From a bacterium (GTDB lineage: Bacteria > JAMCPX01): a DNA stretch of 12,312 nt. The stretch spans positions 1-12,312 of the forward strand of contig JAJYJX010000065.1 of the NCBI GenBank assembly GCA_021789095.1, written 5' to 3'. Of this stretch, positions 1 to 7,691 are shown one piece after another; positions within the stretch are counted from its first letter, which is position 1; each line of letters starts with the position of its first letter. The translations under genes and the position numbers were made by a program. Below the pieces are notes generated by a model. The model had not been told where the DNA came from, did no database searches, and saw only the letters and a program-made list of their open reading frames with translations.

Positions 1-123
1 TACTCCTACATGTGCTAGCCCCCGTATGGCCCCCCCGCTGAGACACACACCTATTTTTAACGGTGTCCTTGGCTTTTGGTCATACTCGTTTATAAGTTTT
101 TCAAGAGGCTTCTTGTTCTTCAT
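1..123 (-). CDS. Patatin-like phospholipase, N-terminal 41 codons (cut by window edge)
   Basis: Reading the minus strand from an ATG at 123-121 gives 41 codons that stay open to the window edge, so the gene continues beyond position 1. Residues 22-41 read LKIGVCLSGGAIRGLAHVGV. This is the N-terminal signature of bacterial patatin-like (RssA-type) phospholipases: a hydrophobic strand, a glycine-rich oxyanion-hole loop ending in R-G, then a helix with a conserved His-x-Gly. The catalytic G-x-S-x-G and D-G/A motifs would lie outside the window. The first loop residue is Ser where Gly is common in the family. The first 21 residues are basic and polar with no signal peptide, so the protein is probably cytoplasmic. 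The frame is also open upstream to a stop at 181-183, with a GTG at 129-127 as an alternative start. It is separated from the M23 gene by 179 bp and has its own promoter candidate, so it is probably a separate transcription unit. Confidence 0.75.
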   Translation of the reverse strand, partial: MKNKKPLEKLINEYDQKPRTPLKIGVCLSGGAIRGLAHVGV

Positions 124-133
124 TAACACTTCT

Positions 134-162
134 ACTATATAGATACACCATGAACGTAACAA
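134..162 (-). promoter_or_regulatory. Candidate sigma-70 promoter of the patatin-like gene
   Basis: On the minus strand TTGTTA (162-157) is followed after 17 bp by TATAGT (139-134), close to the TTGACA/TATAAT consensus. The predicted start of transcription, near 127, lies only about 4 nt before the ATG at 123. There is no good Shine-Dalgarno sequence (at most AGAAG). The transcript may therefore be nearly leaderless, like the two other starts described in this window. The same TATAGT -10 is used at 8930-8935 and 9410-9415. Confidence 0.5.
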
Positions 163-169
163 TTGGCAA

Positions 170-204
170 CTGTTTTTTGATTATCTAATCAAAGCGCGGA
201 ACAG
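170..204. repeat. Operator-like inverted repeat upstream of the patatin-like gene
   Basis: TTTGATTATCTAATCAAA (176-193) is a perfect 8-bp inverted repeat with a 2-bp centre. It is flanked by a second, looser pair of arms, CTGTT (170-174) and AACAG (200-204). The centre (184.5) is about 57 bp upstream of the predicted transcription start of the patatin-like gene, a position usual for activator sites. The 2-nt centre and lack of a U-tract make it a poor terminator, so a dimeric regulator site is the more natural reading. The regulator is unknown. The rest of the 124-302 gap holds nothing else I can support; I see no convincing terminator for the M23 gene. Confidence 0.4.
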
Positions 205-302
205 TGAATCACCTGGCATGCATGTCTTTTATTAATCCAGAAGATGCATTTGAAAATAAGAAGGTTTGTGGATGGGTGCCCCGAGTGAACAAATAAACTT
301 TC

Positions 303-1142
303 TTATTGTATTTTTGGGGTTAAGGAGAACAGCAACTGAGGATCAACCCTGCTGTCCATCACCCTGATGCCGAAGTGCAATGCCGGACCTGTGACCCGGC
401 CTGTCATGCCAACGTACCCGATTACCTGGCTTTTCTTTACACGCATGCCCTTTTTCACAGTGTAATTCCTGAGATGAAAGTACATGGAGTAAATACCCTG
501 GCCGTGATCTATGACAACACTTTTACCGCCAAAAAACATATCGCCTGTAAAACATACAATGCCGTTGTTTGTTGCCATGACAGGTGTGCCGATACCGGCT
601 GCTATGTCAATCCCTGTGTGAGGGGATCTTTGTTCTCCGTTTAAAAACCTTTTAACTCCGAAAGGCGTAGTTATTATGCCGTTAACAGGCATTATAAACC
701 CCATTTGCCACAATGGTCTTGTTTTATCTGCGGCAAAAATCCTGTCCAGCTTTGCCTGCTCCTTTAAAACCCTTTTTAACTGGAAAGGAGTCAGTTCAAC
801 AAAATGCTTCGGAAGCTTCAGATACTGGTTTGGATATGCATAACCCTGCACCTGCACGGTTGTAAACGTTATGGGCATTGTTATACCCTGCGCATAGAGG
901 TTTACCTGATCGGTTCCCGGAGGATGTCCCAGATCAATGCCCAGCAGCAGATCCGTGCTGCCTGTACCGGAGACCGAAAGTGCCCGCTTGTCGAATTCAA
1001 CATTATATGTCGTACCTGTAACAAGTCCCTGTATGCTCAGCATGAAGGGGCTGCCCGGATGGAGACCGGCAGGTGTTACGGTCATGCTTATGCCGTGACC
1101 CTGTAACAGTATAAAAAGTATTGTTCCGATCAAAAAGCTCAT
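303..1142 (-). CDS. M23-family (LytM-type) peptidoglycan hydrolase-like protein, altered active site
   Basis: This 279-residue protein has a short hydrophobic N-terminus (residues 2-14, few positive charges) that probably directs export. A beta-rich region follows (about 20-100), then a short helical linker (118-138) and a C-terminal M23 domain (about 145-272). The usual zinc ligands are visible as H175 and D179 (HTGID) and H256, and the usual catalytic His of the Y-x-H-L motif is H223. The H-x-H motif, however, reads A254-L-H256, so the first His, normally needed for catalysis, is Ala. Family members cut peptidoglycan cross-links in the periplasm; degenerate members act as amidase activators. 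Either role is possible here. An in-frame TAA lies just upstream of the ATG, and AGGAG (1160-1156) precedes it with a long 13-nt spacing. It is the last gene of the operon, 23 bp behind ppc. Confidence 0.85.
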   Translation of the reverse strand: MSFLIGTILFILLQGHGISMTVTPAGLHPGSPFMLSIQGLVTGTTYNVEFDKRALSVSGTGSTDLLLGIDLGHPPGTDQVNLYAQGITMPITFTTVQVQGYAYPNQYLKLPKHFVELTPFQLKRVLKEQAKLDRIFAADKTRPLWQMGFIMPVNGIITTPFGVKRFLNGEQRSPHTGIDIAAGIGTPVMATNNGIVCFTGDMFFGGKSVVIDHGQGIYSMYFHLRNYTVKKGMRVKKSQVIGYVGMTGRVTGPALHFGIRVMDSRVDPQLLFSLTPKIQ

Positions 1143-1165
1143 GACAACTTATGCACTCCTGTACC

Positions 1166-3910
1166 TTATCCGGTATTTTTCAGGCCTGCTGATATTGCAT
1201 TAATGCTTAGAAGCACGGGGTATATCAGCCTGCTGGCTTCTTTTTCTGACAATGTGCTTGATTTAAGCCTGCGAAGGAGGATCGTCTGGATATAGGTAGG
1301 TGCATCAATATAAGGTTCTCTAAGCTCGAGGGAAAGTTTTAACTGCGGCTGGTGATCCAGTAAACTCTTCTGTCCCGTTATGAGTAAAAGCATATTCATG
1401 GTTGATTGATACTCCTCTTTAATCATACTGAAGAACGTATCTGCTCCCTTTATATGTTTTGCGAGGTTTGCGTACAGTTGTGCTATGCGCATGTCAGCCT
1501 TTTTTACGGCCATCTCTATATTGTCCACCAGCACCTTGAAAAACTGCCAGTTTTCATACATCTCTCTGAGAAGCTTTATATTATTCCTGTGTTTTTTTGC
1601 AAAGACATACGTTGCATGACCGAATGAAAACCAGCCGGGGACATTGTGCCTGCTCTGTGCCCAGCTGAATGACCACGGGATAGCCCTTATCGAATCAATC
1701 GTTTTCCCCCTTACCCTGAAAGCAGGTCTGGAGCTTATATGCAACCTGGATATTTCATTAACCGGCGTGGCCGAGAAAAAATAATCGGTCAGCAGTGGAT
1801 TATCGTGTATGTATTCCCGGTAGTGTCTGTATGCGCTATCGGCGATCTCCTCCATACAGGATTCATATAGTCTTTTGCTAACATCGGCATGGGGAAGACT
1901 TGCAGAGATTACGCCGGATACAACTGATTCAAGGTTATACAATGCGGTATCAATGTTTGCATACTTGTAGGATACAACCTCACCTTGCTCAGTGAATTTC
2001 ACATGCCCGTTTATGGTATTGGCAGGCTGGGCTTTAATAGCATTATAGGTGGGCCCGCCTCCCCTGCCGATACTTCCGCCCCTTCCGTGGAAAAACAGCA
2101 CGTCTACACCGTGCCCGGATGCAGCGAAAACAAGCTCCTTCTGCGCCTTATAAAGCGACCATGCCGCCTTAAGTATGCCACCGTCCTTGTTGCTGTCGGA
2201 ATAACCGAGCATAATTTCCTGCTGCATGCCCGAACGCTTCAGTATGGACATGTACAGCTTATTTGAAAATGCCTGTTCCATTATTTCCGACGCGTGTTCA
2301 AGCGCATAAATGGTTTCAAACAAAGGCACGATCTTTACCGGTGCATGTATCGTATTTTCACCGCTTTCAAGTATTCCTGCCGCCTTCATAAGGAATGCAA
2401 CCTCAAGGATATCGCTGAAGCCGTGGCACATGCTTATAATGTAGGTCCTGATAGCATCCCTGCCCATGGTTTTCTGTATGCGCTTTATGGTCCTGAGCAC
2501 CTCCATGGTGTTTTGTGATATTTTTGACAGCTTCAACGGCGTTTTGAAATCCTTTGTCAGATGCCCGATTAAGATCTTTTGTCTGGCTTCTTCCCCTTCC
2601 CCGGAGTAAGTCCCGTTCAGCAGTTCATCTACAACATTCTCATGCACAGCATGGTGCTGTCTTACATCCAGGGATGCAAGGTGGAAACCAAACACGCATG
2701 CCCTGATTATGAGACCTGAAACTTCTTCAGCCGCTATGTCGCCCGCTTCGTTCGCGCTCAGGCTGTTTTTTATAAGTACAAGATCAGATATGAACTCCCC
2801 CGTGTCGCTGTATGCGCCTTTTTTATGGCCGCGCAGCGCGACAAGCCTTGCATAAATAAGGGCCAGTTTCTGCCTGTAGTGTTCCGATGTACTTATGTTG
2901 CGGAAATCAATAAGGCCCGGCATCCTGCCAAATCTCTCTCTATCCTTCTTGATCGATTTTTTTAACGCTGCTGATACACCGGCCTGCCTGTCCGACATGG
3001 AAAGGCTCCTGAAAAGCGTGGTTATGTCCTCTCTGTAAAGGTCGAGTATTATGTTGTGATGCATGTCCATTGTATCCGATATGGTATTCTGTGATACATT
3101 GGGGTTGCCGTCCATATCTCCGCCTATCCATGAGCCAAACTTCATAAAATTGCCGGATACGGCAATGTCCGGATATCTCTGTTCTATTGCGCTGCTTATC
3201 TTTTTATATAATTTATCGATAGTGTGATAAAAGGTGTGCCTGAAATAAAACATCCCGTTAAAGACCTCGTCGGACACCTTTACTCTGCGGTTCCTGATTC
3301 CATCCGTCTGCCATAGTTTTGTTATTTCGTTCTTTATGAGCTTTTTGTACTGTTCCGGTTCACGCAAATTAAGATATTCATGCCGGCCTGACAGATAATC
3401 GTAGATCCTTCGGTGTTTCATCATTATCGTATGCCTTTTAGTTTCTGTCGGATGCGCTGTAATAACAGGCATGATATTCAGGTTTCTCGTAAGCGATCGA
3501 ACAACGTCCGTGCTATAATGCTTATGAACCATGTCAGAAAGGCAGTTGTCTATTGAAAATTCTTCTTCCCTGGGAACGGGCAGTGTTGATCGTGTCCGGT
3601 AAGCATAGTATTCCTCCGCTATATTAACGAGTTGGAAATATATGGCAAATGCCCTTATCAGATCCGCCATTTCTTCCGGAGGCAGCTTTGAGATTGTTTT
3701 GATTATTTGTTTTTCAAGAACCAAATTGTACCGTTTCCTCAGTTTTTTAATACTCAACCTTATATATTCTTCCAGTCTGAAAAATCTTTCTCCTTTTTGT
3801 TCCTTTAAAACTTCTCCAAGCAGGTGTCCGAGCATATTTATGGTTGACGACAGATTCTTAACTTCTGGCTGCAGCCCGGCATTGATTGAGCCGGAACGTC
3901 CTGTTTTCAT
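1166..3910 (-). CDS. ppc: Phosphoenolpyruvate carboxylase
   Basis: PEP carboxylase makes oxaloacetate from phosphoenolpyruvate and bicarbonate in the cytoplasm, replenishing the TCA cycle. The 914 residues match the usual bacterial length. The catalytic His motif is at 149-155 (VITAHPT, H153). The conserved GSWIGGDMDGNP follows at 259-270, GYSDSNKDGG at 569-578 and the glycine-rich FHGRGGSIGRGGGP loop at 607-620. Further on, the RAIPW...W-x-Q-x-R segment and the invariant C-terminal NTG (912-914) are present. The Arg of the GRGG loop and the Asn of NTG belong to the aspartate-inhibition site in the E. coli enzyme, so allosteric control by aspartate is plausible. The ATG overlaps the TGA of the phosphoesterase gene (ATGA, 3910-3907), indicating translational coupling; GAGGT lies about 12 nt before the start. 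No disruption is seen, so the enzyme should be active. Confidence 0.97.
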   Translation of the reverse strand: MKTGRSGSINAGLQPEVKNLSSTINMLGHLLGEVLKEQKGERFFRLEEYIRLSIKKLRKRYNLVLEKQIIKTISKLPPEEMADLIRAFAIYFQLVNIAEEYYAYRTRSTLPVPREEEFSIDNCLSDMVHKHYSTDVVRSLTRNLNIMPVITAHPTETKRHTIMMKHRRIYDYLSGRHEYLNLREPEQYKKLIKNEITKLWQTDGIRNRRVKVSDEVFNGMFYFRHTFYHTIDKLYKKISSAIEQRYPDIAVSGNFMKFGSWIGGDMDGNPNVSQNTISDTMDMHHNIILDLYREDITTLFRSLSMSDRQAGVSAALKKSIKKDRERFGRMPGLIDFRNISTSEHYRQKLALIYARLVALRGHKKGAYSDTGEFISDLVLIKNSLSANEAGDIAAEEVSGLIIRACVFGFHLASLDVRQHHAVHENVVDELLNGTYSGEGEEARQKILIGHLTKDFKTPLKLSKISQNTMEVLRTIKRIQKTMGRDAIRTYIISMCHGFSDILEVAFLMKAAGILESGENTIHAPVKIVPLFETIYALEHASEIMEQAFSNKLYMSILKRSGMQQEIMLGYSDSNKDGGILKAAWSLYKAQKELVFAASGHGVDVLFFHGRGGSIGRGGGPTYNAIKAQPANTINGHVKFTEQGEVVSYKYANIDTALYNLESVVSGVISASLPHADVSKRLYESCMEEIADSAYRHYREYIHDNPLLTDYFFSATPVNEISRLHISSRPAFRVRGKTIDSIRAIPWSFSWAQSRHNVPGWFSFGHATYVFAKKHRNNIKLLREMYENWQFFKVLVDNIEMAVKKADMRIAQLYANLAKHIKGADTFFSMIKEEYQSTMNMLLLITGQKSLLDHQPQLKLSLELREPYIDAPTYIQTILLRRLKSSTLSEKEASRLIYPVLLSINAISAGLKNTG

Positions 3911-4983
3911 GACAGTGCACGTACCTCGTTTTCTATCCTATAATGCCCGTGCCATTCCCTGAGACTTGCCCTTATCGGGTTTGCGCTGTAATCAATCAGG
4001 ACATAGGTGAGTTTTGTATGCCTGCCGGGATTATCGATACCCATATCAACAATGTCTGTCCATGTTCCCGTATTAAGGTATTGTTTCTCCTGTACCTCTA
4101 TGTGCATGGCTCTGTGGGTGTGGCCAAAGATTACAATCCTGTAATTTGTATGCCTCAATATGGCCACGGCGATATCCGTAATGGAACTCAATTTCAGCGA
4201 TTCCATAACATGTTCAATAGTTATGCGGAATTTCCTGCGCCTGTGAGGATCTGAATGGAACCTGTTCCTCAAGTAGAACCATACCATCTGGATCAGGGTG
4301 ACCACGGTCTTTCTTGTATCGAATAAAAGTCCCCACCTTATGTACTTTTTCAACGGTTTTATCCTGTCAAGGTACGGCATGTTCTTTTTCCTTGGGTATA
4401 TGAACGTCAAAACGAAATAGCTGCCCCATGGTATGTTCAGCACAGGTTCATTTGTCACAGGAGATTTTTGTATGGAATCAGCAGTGGAAAAACCGTTCAG
4501 GATATCGTAGTTGTTCCCGTGTTCTATGTATATGCTGTCGAATGTCTTGGAACGCCTGTATATTTCCACCCTCGGTGAAATGTGGGTTTTCAAAAAATTT
4601 TCTACCCTGCCCCAGAGCAGTCCCTGATCATGGTTACCCACGATAATGCTGATATGATGGTTCAATGCGTACATAAACTGCTTCAAGGTATCGAAGAATA
4701 ATGCATGCCCTTTTATAATCCTCTGGAGCATCAGCACGTTGTCGGCCTCCGTGATCGTAAAGCCGTCTTTCAGTATATCTGCCTGCAGCAGGTTCAGGAA
4801 ATCACCGTTTATAATAAGTTCCACATCGTAGTCGGTGTAATGCCCGGACGTATAGTATCCTATAAACTCAACAAAGCTCTCGTCAAAAAAGAAATCCTCG
4901 TAAGGGTTCCTCATGCCTTCAGATGTGAACCTGCCCCTTCCGAGGTGCAGGTCGCTTACAACAAGTTTTATTATCTTGGTCAT
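3907..4983 (-). CDS. Calcineurin-like metallophosphoesterase
   Basis: This is a 358-residue soluble protein of the two-metal calcineurin-like phosphoesterase superfamily. All metal-binding motifs are visible in order: S-D11-L-H13 at the N-terminus, G-D61, G-N117-H118-D (116-119), H155 in EHG, and the terminal GHTH (287-290). The layout resembles LpxH/UDP-2,3-diacylglucosamine hydrolase-like and other bacterial envelope phosphoesterases. It is more than 100 residues longer than LpxH, with a long basic insertion (about 196-255) between the EHG and GHTH motifs, so the substrate cannot be named. No signal peptide or membrane segment is seen. It begins 6 bp after the oxidoreductase stop, with a weak ribosome binding site, and overlaps ppc by 4 bp. 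Its expression is therefore probably coupled to both neighbours. Confidence 0.88.
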   Translation of the reverse strand: MTKIIKLVVSDLHLGRGRFTSEGMRNPYEDFFFDESFVEFIGYYTSGHYTDYDVELIINGDFLNLLQADILKDGFTITEADNVLMLQRIIKGHALFFDTLKQFMYALNHHISIIVGNHDQGLLWGRVENFLKTHISPRVEIYRRSKTFDSIYIEHGNNYDILNGFSTADSIQKSPVTNEPVLNIPWGSYFVLTFIYPRKKNMPYLDRIKPLKKYIRWGLLFDTRKTVVTLIQMVWFYLRNRFHSDPHRRRKFRITIEHVMESLKLSSITDIAVAILRHTNYRIVIFGHTHRAMHIEVQEKQYLNTGTWTDIVDMGIDNPGRHTKLTYVLIDYSANPIRASLREWHGHYRIENEVRALS

Positions 4984-4989
4984 CTCAGG

Positions 4990-6288
4990 TTAAACTGCCC
5001 TGCCTGTTATACTTTCATAGCATCCTGTACTTGACTCATGAGCTATATCCCCGCCTGCACCCGGAGCGGCCGTTGTATCGCCTACGATGTAAAGGTTCTC
5101 TATGCCGTTTATGGCATAATTCAGCCGCTTTTCCTGGAGCTGGTTTATATTCAGTTCAACCCCGTCAACCATGGCATGGTGTATTACACGCTTGAATATG
5201 GTTTTCGTTCCAAGCTCCGGGAAAACAGTCTCTATCCTGTTTTCCAGTTTCTTCTGGTAGTTTTTAACCTGGTCCTTCTGCTTCATCTCTTCGTTGTGTA
5301 CCGGGCAGAACCATGTCAGGAGAGACTTACCCGCCGGAGCTGCATCCGGCGAGAGATTCGATACAAAACACCCAAAACCCACAGGCTCCTCAAGATATAC
5401 AAGCCCGCTGATATCGGTTATGCATCCGTCTATTGCGTAATCAATCGATATGCCGGATGTAGGCACAAGGCCCGGTGCGGTTTTCATCCTCTCGTCTTTT
5501 ATATCCTTCAAATTCATTATGCCCGCGAGTTCCTGGGAAGGGATATCGATAATTATATTTTTTGCACTGATGGTACCATCCTTCGTCCTTACTCCCGTTG
5601 CCCTGTTGTTTTCCAGTATTACCGAATCTACCCTTACACCCGTCCTGATTTCACCGTGCTTCATGATTATGCCTGTAAGCGGTCCAATAATATCTTTCTG
5701 CCAGCCGTGCAGCGGGTATTCAACGGATATGCCGGACTTAAGGACCATGTTTATATTTTCCGTCAGCGCCTTTGCAGATGCCACGGATGAAATGGGACAC
5801 ACAAGCATTGAAGCACAAACAAGCATGAAGTACCGCCTCAGACCGTCCTCGATCTTTTCATTGCTCATCCAGTCTTCGACAGTAGCATGTTCAAGCCTGC
5901 CGTACTTTCCCCTCCTCAATTTTAGCATTACACCGAGTGCCTTAAGCCTTTCCCCGAAGCTGAACAATTTACTTTTCAGGAAACCCGATGGATCCGTAGG
6001 AAATAAAATGAACTTATTGTGTTCATCCACGAGATAAGAGTCCCCGAGCGGTACAAATTCGATTTCCCTGTCTATATGCCTCATGACTTTTGCAACTGCA
6101 CTTTTCCTGCCGAACCGTACAAGATGTATGCCGTTGTCGAGCGTAAACCCGTCCTTTGTATGAACAAACGACCTTCCGCCTATGTGCTGCGCCTGCTCAA
6201 TCACGAGCAGTCTGCTGCCGTCATGGCTTAACATCGCGCCAAGCTCAAGCCCTGCTATCCCGCCTCCAACAACTATGAAATCATACAT
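4990..6288 (-). CDS. FAD-dependent oxidoreductase of the phytoene desaturase/amine oxidase superfamily
   Basis: This 432-residue flavoprotein has the Rossmann FAD motif at the very N-terminus (VVGGGIAGLELG, 6-17), with E31 positioned to bind the ribose. The GGR motif follows at 37-39, then L-D-N-G-I-H (50-55). A C-terminal FAD loop, YIVGD...PGAGGDIAHES (about 400-418), completes the pattern. This arrangement is typical of the CrtI/phytoene dehydrogenase-like family (COG1233), which also includes carotenoid isomerases and oxidoreductases of unknown substrate. No phytoene synthase or other carotenoid gene is in the window, so a carotenoid role is not established. The start is supported by AGGGGAG (6299-6293) four bases before the ATG. 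It lies 21 bp behind the CNNM gene and 6 bp ahead of the phosphoesterase gene, inside the five-gene operon. Confidence 0.88.
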   Translation of the reverse strand: MYDFIVVGGGIAGLELGAMLSHDGSRLLVIEQAQHIGGRSFVHTKDGFTLDNGIHLVRFGRKSAVAKVMRHIDREIEFVPLGDSYLVDEHNKFILFPTDPSGFLKSKLFSFGERLKALGVMLKLRRGKYGRLEHATVEDWMSNEKIEDGLRRYFMLVCASMLVCPISSVASAKALTENINMVLKSGISVEYPLHGWQKDIIGPLTGIIMKHGEIRTGVRVDSVILENNRATGVRTKDGTISAKNIIIDIPSQELAGIMNLKDIKDERMKTAPGLVPTSGISIDYAIDGCITDISGLVYLEEPVGFGCFVSNLSPDAAPAGKSLLTWFCPVHNEEMKQKDQVKNYQKKLENRIETVFPELGTKTIFKRVIHHAMVDGVELNINQLQEKRLNYAINGIENLYIVGDTTAAPGAGGDIAHESSTGCYESITGRAV

Positions 6289-6309
6289 ACTGCTCCCCTG
6301 ATATGCCCG

Positions 6310-7626
6310 TCAATGCTGATCGGGCGCTTCAGCAGCCTTCTTTACGATCTTTAATTTTTCCAGCCTCCGGCCTTTTATCTTCAAGACATATATCCTTACC
6401 TGCTCGTCTTCGTAAACCTCTCCTGCATAAGGATAATGCCCCAGAGCACCTGTGACAAACCCTCCTATTGTACTTACCTTGGAATCATCAAGATTTACGC
6501 CTATCGCATTATTTATATCCGATATGTTCACGTTTCCCAGCACGATTATTCCGTCCTGGTCATGCTGGATCGGCTCCTCTTCCTGAAGATCGTATTCATC
6601 CCTTATTTCACCTACGATCTCCTCAATGATGTCCTCCATCGTGGCAATCCCCGAGACACCGCCGTACTCATCGGAAACAACCGCCATCTGTATATCCTTC
6701 TTCCTGAATTCCTTTATAGCGTCATCCAGTCTCATTGTATCGGGTATAAAATGGGCGGTCCTCAGTATTATAGAAAGCTGCTTGCCCTTGTTCTTTGCAT
6801 CTATAAGATCTTTTATGTGCACTATGCCAGCCACGTGGTCCATGTCCTTTTCATACACAGGCATCCTCGAATAACCCGACTCTATCATCCTGTTCAATGC
6901 CTCGTCCGTCGGCGTATCTTTTTCAAGGGCCGCAACATCAACACGCGGCGTCATAATCTCCTTTATCATAGTATTGCTGAATTCAAGCACGGAGTAAATC
7001 AGCTTTCTTTCATCAGGTTCAACAACTCCTTCTTTTGTACCTTCGTCTATGATGGCCCTTATCTCATCTTCCGTGACCACGGCCAGCCCGCCTTTAAGTT
7101 TTAGACCGAACAGCCAGCCGGTAAGCTGAACCGACATGGTGAGGAACTTTACAAGGGGAAAGAAAATTTTTAAAACGAGATTTATCACCGGGGCGGTGAC
7201 CGATGCAATCTTGTCCGGGTACTCAACGGCTATTGCCTTCGGGAAAAGTTCTCCAAGCACAAGGAAAAGATACGATATGATTATTGTTACGAAAAAGATG
7301 GAAATCATCTGCCAGTGATACTTGCTCAGCAAACCTACATGTGAAACGAGCAGGTTGGACAGGGGGTCAGCATACCACTGTGCTGCAATGGCAGATGAAA
7401 GGAACCCCACAATGGTCACCATAATCTGTATTATGGAGAACAGGCTTCTGGTATCTTCAAGCAGCGATGATACGCTGTCCCATAACTTGTTTTTGCCCTT
7501 TTCTTTCTTTATGCCCTTTGCCCTTATAGTAATTATGGCTATTTCTGCTGCAGCAAAGAACGCATTTACAAAGATCAGAAAGGCTAACAAAATCAGTCTG
7601 GATATAACAGGACTATCTGCTCCCAT
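6310..7626 (-). CDS. CNNM/CorC-type membrane protein (DUF21, CBS pair, CorC_HlyC domain)
   Basis: This 438-residue integral inner-membrane protein is of the 'hemolysin family'/CNNM type. The DUF21 transmembrane domain spans about 8-185, with the characteristic NAFFAAAE near residue 21 and GELFPKAIA near 125. A tandem CBS pair follows (about 224-343), including the motif SDEYGGVSGIATMEDI at 318-333, then a CorC_HlyC domain (about 357-425). Characterised relatives take part in Mg2+ or other divalent cation efflux and sense nucleotides through the CBS pair; older 'hemolysin' naming is not supported by function. This is the first gene of the five-gene operon. It has no Shine-Dalgarno sequence, but a -10 element ends 6 bp before the ATG, so its mRNA is predicted to start at the A of the start codon. 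Confidence 0.93.
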   Translation of the reverse strand: MGADSPVISRLILLAFLIFVNAFFAAAEIAIITIRAKGIKKEKGKNKLWDSVSSLLEDTRSLFSIIQIMVTIVGFLSSAIAAQWYADPLSNLLVSHVGLLSKYHWQMISIFFVTIIISYLFLVLGELFPKAIAVEYPDKIASVTAPVINLVLKIFFPLVKFLTMSVQLTGWLFGLKLKGGLAVVTEDEIRAIIDEGTKEGVVEPDERKLIYSVLEFSNTMIKEIMTPRVDVAALEKDTPTDEALNRMIESGYSRMPVYEKDMDHVAGIVHIKDLIDAKNKGKQLSIILRTAHFIPDTMRLDDAIKEFRKKDIQMAVVSDEYGGVSGIATMEDIIEEIVGEIRDEYDLQEEEPIQHDQDGIIVLGNVNISDINNAIGVNLDDSKVSTIGGFVTGALGHYPYAGEVYEDEQVRIYVLKIKGRRLEKLKIVKKAAEAPDQH

Positions 7627-7632
7627 GTGCTT

Positions 7633-7660
7633 ACTTTAGCCAAACGATGCTTATTGTCAA
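7633..7660 (-). promoter_or_regulatory. Promoter of the CNNM-ppc-M23 operon, predicted leaderless
   Basis: On the minus strand a perfect TTGACA (7660-7655) is followed after 16 bp by TAAAGT (7638-7633). Six bases later comes the ATG at 7626. With the usual 6-bp distance from the -10 to +1, transcription would begin at the A of ATG. The lack of a Shine-Dalgarno sequence before this gene fits a leaderless transcript. The module TAAAGTAAGCACATG matches the ModE-like gene start at 13 of 15 positions. A small GCGC-TCAG-GCGC repeat (7665-7676) lies just upstream of the -35. Confidence 0.6.
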
Positions 7661-7691
7661 GAATGCGCTCAGGCGCGGGTTCCCTACAGGC

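Noticed and set aside
194-302. Intrinsic terminator behind the M23 gene
   Set aside because: Only imperfect TTTGT/ACAAA and GGG/CCC pairings exist and no U-tract follows. I cannot support a terminator here.
375-644. Cys-rich plus-strand frame of 89 codons opposite the M23 gene
   Set aside because: The cysteines are reverse-complement readings of codons in the M23 domain, and the real protein on the minus strand is well supported.
5038-5790. Long plus-strand open frame of 250 codons
   Set aside because: It is complementary to the FAD oxidoreductase gene, its translation is rich in Cys, Tyr and Arg with no family motifs, and it has no promoter or ribosome binding site I can see. It is an antisense shadow.
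6436-7104. Plus-strand open frame of 222 codons
   Set aside because: It lies opposite the CBS/CorC part of the CNNM gene, whose domains are clear. The translation is a low-complexity mix of Tyr, His and Ile with no recognisable domain.
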